A stretch of DNA of 64,000 bases from Atriophallophorus winterbourni (lineage: Eukaryota > Platyhelminthes > Trematoda > Plagiorchiida > Microphallidae): positions 1 through 64,000 of the forward strand of contig JACCGJ010009910.1 of the NCBI GenBank assembly GCA_013407085.1, written 5' to 3'. Positions within the stretch are counted from its first letter, which is position 1. The number at the start of each line of letters is the position of its first letter. The notes beneath the pieces were generated by a model. It made no database searches. It saw only the letters and a program-made list of their open reading frames with translations, and was not told where the DNA came from. The position numbers and the translations under genes were made by a program. Below are positions 50,601 through 59,600 of the stretch, piece by piece.

Positions 50601-53600
50601 AGTTTGAATTATTTATCAAAAACATTGCTGATCTTTGACAGTTTTAATTTGCTTAGGTCATTTAGATAAGATGCATGCCAGGATGAAACCTCCGTTTGAC
50701 GACGCCAGATCTTCGTTTTTTCCACGGGTCATGACTGACCACAGTGCTAATGCAAACATTTCGGATAAATTTCTTGGACGTAAGGATTCATTATCACTTA
50801 ATGATAGAATAATCTCTCTTGCCAAAAACGTCCAAGTTTCAAATTACTTGATGCTGATACTTAATGCCATGTCCAAAGATACCCATTTGCATTTTCATCA
50901 TACACGCACACCACGACCGGTTTAACGCTGTTTGCACTCAACAAGTAGGGACTGTACGATTAGGATCCGCATGCCTTTAAACAGCGGAGGAATGGTAAAC
51001 AAGTTGAGCTTGTGAGCCACTGTTGGATATGTTTGGCACGACCAACCTGTTCCTTCACATGCACCTATACACATATAGATGGGTTCAAACCCATGATCAT
51101 GAATAATGATCTTCATTAGCGCGACTTTCCAGCACACAAACACATACACCCTCCACGAACGGTTTCGTGCTGCTTTCACTCATCAAATAGGGACAGTCAT
51201 GTAATTTACACCGTTAATATTCATCACATTATCGATCACAAACAAAATCGATTGTTGCCTACTTTGACAAATATGTCATCTCCAATAAGCAATTATTTGA
51301 ACGCAAATTATATTCAACGTTTGTTCCATGTCTCACTTTTGTCTCACTTCTCGGTCGAACATCATGCGTGTGTACAACGTGCCTTCAATCGGGTCCACGC
51401 GAAAAAATTCCGACCCAGTTGCATCCAGGAAGTATTCGATCTCAGCGTTACGACCGCTGTCCATGTCAGTAGCACTTATTTTACCCACAATCGTATCAAT
51501 TGGTTTATTTTCTTCGAGCGTCAGCTGAAATTGGAGAGCCAAGTATTGAAAATTCGAGTCAGGGAGTATCTTCAATATTTGCATTGCTACATGAATATCA
51601 ATAAAAGAACTTTGAAATTAAAATATCTGCTAGCTAGGAACGTACAGTCTATTTTGGCAAGGAATCATGTTGGCAACTCGGACATTTTAAAATTTGAGCA
51701 AATGGATAATTGTTATAATTCTATATTTTATACCAAATTCGATATTCCAAAAACATTGAATCCAAGATTTCCGAAGTTCTTTTTGTTCATCTTTCGGGAA
51801 ATGCTGTCGCTGAATTTGTATCTGTTTCAGTTATTTCCTACATTTATTCCTTGAGCATCCGACACAGTGTCGATTATTTGGTCCTCTTTGACCTCCAAGC
51901 ACATCAAACCTAATGTTTGAGTTTTGCATCGTTTCCTTTAAGTGCAACATTGTACGTTCATTAGGTAAATCATTAAGTCGGGGATCCACGAAATAATTTG
52001 GAGTCTATCGACTCAACTGTCCTCAAAACGCTCCAGCCAATTCTTCGTTACATGATGTAGTGAACCGTGTATACAACTGAGAATGCAGCATTGGGTTTTA
52101 CTCGAAAGCCCGTGTAAACTTTATGAGCTAAGATCGAACTGTTCAGTATCCTAGCACTTCAAAGTATTACATAACCTTTGTACAACAATTGGTTTGTTTT
52201 GCTTCAACCAGTTAGGACATTGTTAAAGTAAGTCCCGTATCTCACGATCAATATTTTCCCCACAACAAACTGTTGGAACAATTTCTGGATCGAAACTATC
52301 AAAAGACTTGAGAACATCTTCATGGCACCTCAGTTAATTTGTGAAAATTCGGGATGTCACGACCAGACTATTAACCGCAAAGCATTGCTTACAGAGAGCT
52401 TTGTTAAATATCAAAGGGAAAGGACATTGTTTTCTAGATTTAAGGTAGTTTTCAAAATAGTTTACAATGCTCATCTGCGACGTGCTTTTGAACGTTTTTC
52501 ACCGCCAACATTTTTTCTAATGATGGACACGCGGTACTGCATTAAACTATCCAAGCCTGCGCACCACAGTTCGAAAACCTATCTTGCTTTGAGACCGTTT
52601 ATATCACCTAAAGTCTACGCTTGTCGAAGCTTTTGAATATCTGACATACTCATTTCGATCTAGATTATACAATCTGGGCTGCTCTGAACTTACACCAATG
52701 CGCTTGATACGTATGCCCACATTAATGACCAGAGACCTACCTAAGACTAAATTCATTTAGGAAAGCAAATCCTATCGGGCATAAGATTCGGTATTGTGTA
52801 TAAACTTGACAGAGGGAGAAGACCGAAAGCTGAATTCTACTACAACGAGTATACATAAACGCTCATTTACCCTTTTCATAGGTGAGCTGCGATTGGTCAC
52901 ACTTGTGGATATGTAACACACGGATCGGTTTTAAAAGCTAATTGATTTAAACTTTATTTGACTCGTTGAAATTGGTTTTTAAATTATTTGATTCAAACAA
53001 TGAAATTTCAGTCGCCTGTTTGACCGAGCTTGGCTAGGTAGTCTGAACCTTTGGGGGAATGCAGCTCAGCATATTTTTCTGGCTGAATTATCTGGTGCCT
53101 TGCTGAAATCTTTATAAAAGTCCGGTACGAAAATGTTGAATGGTCTTTTTATCAATAGATGATGGATAAATAACATAGCGAATAAAAAGGGATAGCCATA
53201 GTAATGTGTTTCTCACATCCCCATCCTTTACACACCACTACCGGTTTCTAGCTGTTTGTCGTCGTCAGGTGGAGACAGTAAGATTAGGTTCAGTGAGCCT
53301 TGAAACAGTGGTAAAGTGGTAAACAAAGTTAAACTTGTGTGCCACTGTTACATAGGGTTTGTACAACGAACGACGATGTTCAGACACAGAATCAAAAAGT
53401 GATTCTTGGTCAAGCACTCAAGACGCTTATAGATGACCAAAGTAATGTGCTGCTCACATCCCCATCTTTTACACACCACTACCTTTTTCTGGCTGTTTGC
53501 CGTCGTCAGGTGGAGACATTAATATCAGGTTCAGTGAGCCTTGAAACAGTGGTAAAGTAAAAAAGGGATAGATTGCCCCCTATCCCTTCAAAACGGTGAA

Positions 53601-56600
53601 AAATCAATTAAAAGATTTACCTGGTAATGGTTCTGAGTGAATTTTGGCGCATTGTCGTTGAGATCTTCCACATGTACGTTGACTGTGAACGTGGAGCTCA
53701 GAGATGGTTCTCCAAAGTCACCGCAGACAATCTTGGAAACAATCATAACATTCGTTAGAAGCTTTATGAATTGAACATCATACAACGAAAATCCGTGACC
53801 TTCGTGAGTGATTTTCAGAATTAAAATGCTTTAGACAAAGTTAGTAATGGGTCGTCGATATGTTCCGTACACCGAAAGATTGCGATGTCTGGGTTTCTGT
53901 GACTTTACCAAAAGGAGGATACGACGCGATATTATTTTGACCTATATAATTATGTCTACCGAAGGACATCCACTAAAAAACTTGCTTGATGTGTGTGAAG
54001 GGAAAATGACACGCGGACATACCTTATCCCTTTACGTTCCAAGTTCCCGTGTAGATTGTCGGAGACATTTTTTATTTGGAATTCCCTACCCCAACATGTG
54101 GTGGACTCTCCTTGCCTGGCGGTGTTTAAAGCAAAATTGGACTTATACATGCAAAAGAACATCATCTGTGATCCTTACATTTGATATTCTCTATTCCTTT
54201 TATACTATTCAATTTTTAACATTTTCATTCATACCATAATCCTGTGGTGTTGTAAAGTAATAAATTTTTAACCATAAATCCTTGATTCCTTTAACCTTTA
54301 GATCCTAGAGTCTACTGCTTTATCACAAAGGTATATGCGTTCATGTTAAATATCTAACGGAAAATTTTATTTTTAGTTCAGCAAACGATTATAAGAATAA
54401 GTCAAATTAAATAAAAATTGCGCATTGTTGTTAGAATAATTGCAAGGTTCGAGACATTTGGGTACTAGTAAATAGCGTGAGCCTGCTTTAAATATCGATT
54501 AAAATTTGTCGCAAATTTTGTATTATAACACTTAAATGTTAAGATAACTTAATGAAATAAAACATCGTTCTTAAATTGCAGAATTTGGCAATATTAAAAA
54601 ACTTCTTGAAGTATTTGGATACTTGTTTAACTTGATCTATTCTGACTTCCGCTTTGAAACATATCTTATTTCCTTACGACCAAAGCTTCGGAGGCCTAGA
54701 TGTCAAAGATCCCGAATTCTAAATCAGAAATAAATGAAGTGAAACTTGAAAGAAAACTAGGTGCTGCAAGCCAGTTGTGTTTATTAACAAAAATCAAACG
54801 AATCTAACATGCATCAATGAGTCGAGCTAGATAATAAATCATTGTTGCCTCGTTGCATTTTGTTCAATCTATTTTTGTTGACCCCACCTTCGATATTCTA
54901 CAACCGGTTCTAAACTGTTTGTCTTCGTTGCCTTTACTAAATCTAGCTGAATTATGTCAAGCGAAAATAAGGGTATAACGTAGTCATTAAGCTATCATTC
55001 ATTTCGTTTCACCGGATGCCTTTTGATTGGTTTATGTGTAGACGCGAGAATATCATCTGCACACTGTCTAAAAAATAGACTGCTGTTATTCTTATGAAGG
55101 TCGATGCTACGAATTATGACTTTTTATTGACCAGTTTGTTAACATTTTAGAAAATGAAATTTCATAGGTTTGAATAATTCATCAGTTTAGTTTCCGGTGC
55201 GTTCCCCGGTATAAACATGCGTAAAACGAGAGAAAAGCAGACGAGTGCTAGAAATGACAGCATTCGATGAAAGGATATATATATATATACAACTCATTTG
55301 AATTAACGTTTAGTTTACTTCCAGAATGTAGTATACTCGAAATAATAAACTTAATTCAACGAGCCAACAAAAACATTAAGTTCATGTGACAAATGCGACA
55401 AATATTTTCGGTTGGGATTTTTTGGCGAAACCAATGAATTAACAGTCAAACTCTCCATTAATAAAAATCGTGTTATCGAAATCAGCATTATCAATGCTTG
55501 ATTGGGTACGCTAGCATAGTTTTTCAATCTACCGTGCTTTGTTTGGAAATCTAAATTTTAGTTATAAACCGTTTTTATTTCGAAATGCGTCAAAAGGGTG
55601 CACCCAATTTTTATGGATCCGTTGTTTAACCATTTAGTTTTATGACTTCCAGTTCATTCAGATTTGTCTTAGCTTTAGGTGGTTAATTTATCTTCCAACA
55701 TTTACGCAACGATCCAATTCGTATGAACTAATACGACAACCAAAGTTAAACTTGTATGCCACTGTTACATAGGGTTCGTACAACGAACCAAGATGTTCAG
55801 ACACAGAATCACAAAGTGATTCTTGGTCAAGCACTCAAGGTGCTTATGGATGACAAAAGTAATGTGTTGTAAGGGATGGAGATGTGAGCAACACTTTGGT
55901 AATGCGATAACCGTTTTAGATTATTTGGTATACCAATTACAATAATTGGTGCAACAGATTTGAGAATAAAGGTAGCCCACAACTCATCACATCTCAATAG
56001 AAATTAACATTCCATATTCCAGAACTGTGATTGGATGAGTTCTCTGTGAGCAATATCATGAAACAATGAACTGTGACCTCGCATAACATTTTTGATTCTG
56101 AGTTGATAGCTTAGGCCGTTTTGTAATCTGCTGCTCTGCCTGAACCAGGTAGGAAATAATAGTGAGAGACTACATTACATGTACTCAAATAACTAGTCGA
56201 AATTTAGCCACGCACAAACTATGTGAAACGAAACCCCAGATTGTTCAACGAAAACACGTAGACTTGCAAATCAAATTTAAGCTCAATTATTGTCCAATTT
56301 TGTCGTGAGCTCATCTAATCCACTTAAATATAAATAAAATTTGGAATGGTTGGAATATGCTTTCATTTGGCGGCGAGTATATTTTTAATTACACACTTGA
56401 AAAGATGAATTTCGAAATCTTTCAAACCCGTTGTTTCGATTCTGTATTGTCCTAGATTAATTATCTATGATTTTCCAAGCTAACAATGCTAGATACGTTT
56501 AAGTTATGTATGTAAAACAAGTCTGATATTCTCAGATAAATCAATCAATACTATAACTAGTAAATCAGAACTCTGTTTATGCTTAGTAGCTCTCAAAATA

Positions 56601-59600
56601 AATCTTTCTCTCAACATTATAACCAGGTGTAAATAAGACCCCAGTCCTTAAATTTAAACGTGGTTTTACATCCGGAAATCAACCGTAAGTTCTGGTTGTG
56701 TTTAGAAACGGAACATTTATTAACTCGAAACTACACATTTTTATGGTAGAAAAACAATCAGCTCAACAAACGCAGATTACCGAGGATTGGAGTAAAATTA
56801 ATTAACCTTCGGGGGTTACTACGACAGTCACCTAACGCATAGTGTGCCATGTTTTCATCGAGCTTCAAAGTGAAAAGAGCAAACAAGCGTATGATTCCAT
56901 ATGGAAGGCTTTCCAAGTGAAAGAAATTCTACCAGAGAAAATATTATGTCGAACATCCAATCACGAATGTCATGTGGTCGAAGCCGTTAAATGTTTGCTT
57001 GTTCGACAAAAATCCTCGGGCTTTATCGAACGTTTGAGAGTGATTTTCATTGTGAATTCCACCATAAGATCACTCCCTATACGTCCTTGAATAAAATGTC
57101 ATACTTTTAATGTTGACATTTTCTCTTGGAAAGGCGTACTGTGAGCCAACTTGGTTGAACGTTGATAAATCATGTCAATGATGACCATGCCATGGTGACC
57201 AGTTTTGTATTGAAATCCCATAACAGTACGCACGTGTGTATTCAGTATATGGGGTAGGGAATCTGGCGTGAAATTTCTGAATATTCTTTGTAGCAGATTG
57301 AAAACATGGTGGGCTTTATTATACACTGTGTAGCAATGCTGCTTCTGTCTGACTTTACAGGACACTCAGACACGAACCCACCTACACAATCACTTGTACA
57401 GTCTATACTGCAAGGTATTTGTGCACATGGATTACGTAAGCAGTGTGTCAGCGGATACAGTTCGCACCTGCACACTAAATAAACAATTTAGGGATTAACA
57501 AAGCATTTATGGAGTGTGATCAATTATCTTGATCTCCCCTGTCTAGCTTAGAGAACTCAGGATTGGTCAAGTAAAAGCCATTTAAACCTGAACACTATTC
57601 GTACCGACACCCTTGGACTAACGAAGCTTCTGTGCTCAGAAGCGAAACGTTACCAAAAACCTGCTATAACAGGTTCATTACAAACTTTATTTTCAAGTTC
57701 ATACTACAATTTTCAACCTTCATGCAGACAATTGTAAACAGCATTTCCCTCCCGTATCCAAATGTACAAGTACACAAAGCTGTTTTCCGCGATGGAAGGG
57801 AATGCACATATATGCTCGCTATCAAAGCGCATGTTGTATAGCACAGATGATTTTAGCTTTCTCTTTCAGTTAGAGCACCATGCTGAAAGTGACTCAGGAT
57901 TGGTTAAGATTTACGTGCATTGTAAAATCGATAGCAAAACTGGGAGGCAAACAGCAAATCTTTAGATTTTTCTGAACAGCACCAACTCATTAACGTGTTA
58001 AAGTAAGATCAGTAGATAGCAGCCTCAATAGAATTTGTGAAGATTCTAAATAATTGACCAAGGATATTATTAATACGGCCAAAAGTCTCAAATGTATCGA
58101 ACTAACTTGAGCGTGTAATTGCACTGCAGAATAATTGTACTGTTTCCATCGCTGATCTTGATCCTACTGTCCCTACTTGATGAGTGCAAACAGCACGAAA
58201 CCGGTCGTGGGGTGTGCTTGTGATGGAAATACATGCATATGAGCATTTTTTACATGTTTAAATTATTTCAAATAAGATTATATAAGATCAGACGCAAAAA
58301 TCGCGCGTCATGGAAATTCGAAAGTAGAAAAAGATTATGAGCATTCGCTTGCTACTTAAAGAGCTTTATTTAAAATCTTTCAAAAAGTCTTTTATATTAT
58401 TTAAAAAATATACACGAGTTCAAAATCACTAAATTAGGATAATATGTTTCGGAGATAACGAACATACCAAAACTTGTTCCATCTTTTCCCTCTCATGGTC
58501 GAATCCTCCAACCGCAATCAACTCAAATTGATTTTTTGAGATTGCATTCAACCTGAATGTTCCCGCTGACATTGACAATGGCTCTTGATGCTGATCGTCC
58601 GTTGCTTTGACGCGATAATATTCCCTTCCGTCCTGTCCCACAAACCCTAACAATTCTGCTTTATTCGCTAATTTGGATTCTTTGAGTCCACACTGAAATT
58701 GTCCACCACTAGCAGAATCCGGATCTCGAACTGAGACCAAAGCCAGTAAAATGTTTCGATCGTGCAACAACGGGGTATATTTCCCATCCGTAACCTGCTT
58801 GATGGTCGCACTCTCGGCTACGTGTAAATTGGCTGTGTTCTTCTGTATTGATTTATTTCGTTCTCGAGGGTTTTTTATAATTGACTCCAGAATGGGTTCC
58901 ACTGAGATGATTGGTGCCACATCATTCACATCAAGCACAAACACGTTGACAGTCGCCTCATCGAATCCAGGATGACCTGCTTCATCTTTGGCCAAAACGC
59001 GGATCAAATATTGCGTGGTTCGTTCATGGTCCAACTCCGAGTTCAAACTCAACCATCCTGTGTGTGAATCAATATGGAATGGTGAATTGGATTGGTTAGG
59101 GTTGGCAAGTCCGAAGCTATTCTCTGCCAAACTGTATGAGACAAGTCCTCCTCTGCCATCGTCTGGATCGTGTGCAACGAGTTGGATTAATCGTCTACCT
59201 TTCGCTGAGTCCTCGGGAACTGAAATGCTGAAGGATTTGTTCACAAATGTTGGATGGTTGTCATTCTCGTCGGTCACTTGGATCTAAAGTCAAGACAGAA
59301 AATGTGAACGATTCTATGATGTTGTGAACTTTCTAAATGCAAACACAAGTTAGCTTGTCTATGTAATCTTTCGATTAAATAGTTTTAGTGCTTCACACCG
59401 CTTACTATTGTGGGCAACTATTTCACTGTCAGTAAACGGTAATTTAATTGTTGCCTTACTATTAATGACACACCAAGTCGAAGCTAAAAATAAAAATAGA
59501 ATGTAAAATGATTACAGGTTGCAAGCCATTATTCAATATAAGCCAGATGAGTCCATGGTGTTATTGAGAGAAAAATAAAGAATAATATTGGTGATATTAT

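Larger units (their letters stand above)
50883..51198 (-). mobile_element. family A hammerhead retroelement, two units
   Basis: Two ribozymes 242 bp apart (50909-50950 and 51151-51192) enclose a family A body. That body includes the GACCAACCTGTTCC and GGGTTCAAACCCATGATCAT blocks. It lies in sense, 139 bp downstream of protocadherin exon 4. No convincing target duplication was found. Confidence 0.8.
53196..53559 (-). mobile_element. family B hammerhead retroelement, two ribozymes, 12 bp TSD
   Basis: Two ribozymes lie 241 bp apart (near 53240 and 53481). In its own sense it begins ACTTTACCACTGTTTCAAGG and ends GATGTGAGAAACACATTACT. Exact 12 bp duplications flank it. It lies in sense, 62 bp downstream of protocadherin exon 3. 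Short plus-strand open frames inside are not genes. Confidence 0.87.
54301..57098. other. intron DNA with repeat remnants only
   Basis: The protocadherin intron between exons 2 and 3. Besides the decayed hammerhead at 54895-54940 and the family B fragment at 55738-55895, I see nothing. An 82-codon frame at 56842-57090 has a faint RT-like look ([20 protein letters not shown]) but is too weak to call. Confidence 0.45.

Noticed and set aside
51252..51854. 200-codon plus-strand open frame over protocadherin exon 4
   Set aside because: It is antisense to a clear cadherin exon and has no domain or plausible promoter. Length alone is not enough in AT-rich DNA.
56842..57090. Reverse-transcriptase motif A remnant
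   Set aside because: AYDSIWKAF is only faintly similar, without neighbouring RT motifs in order.
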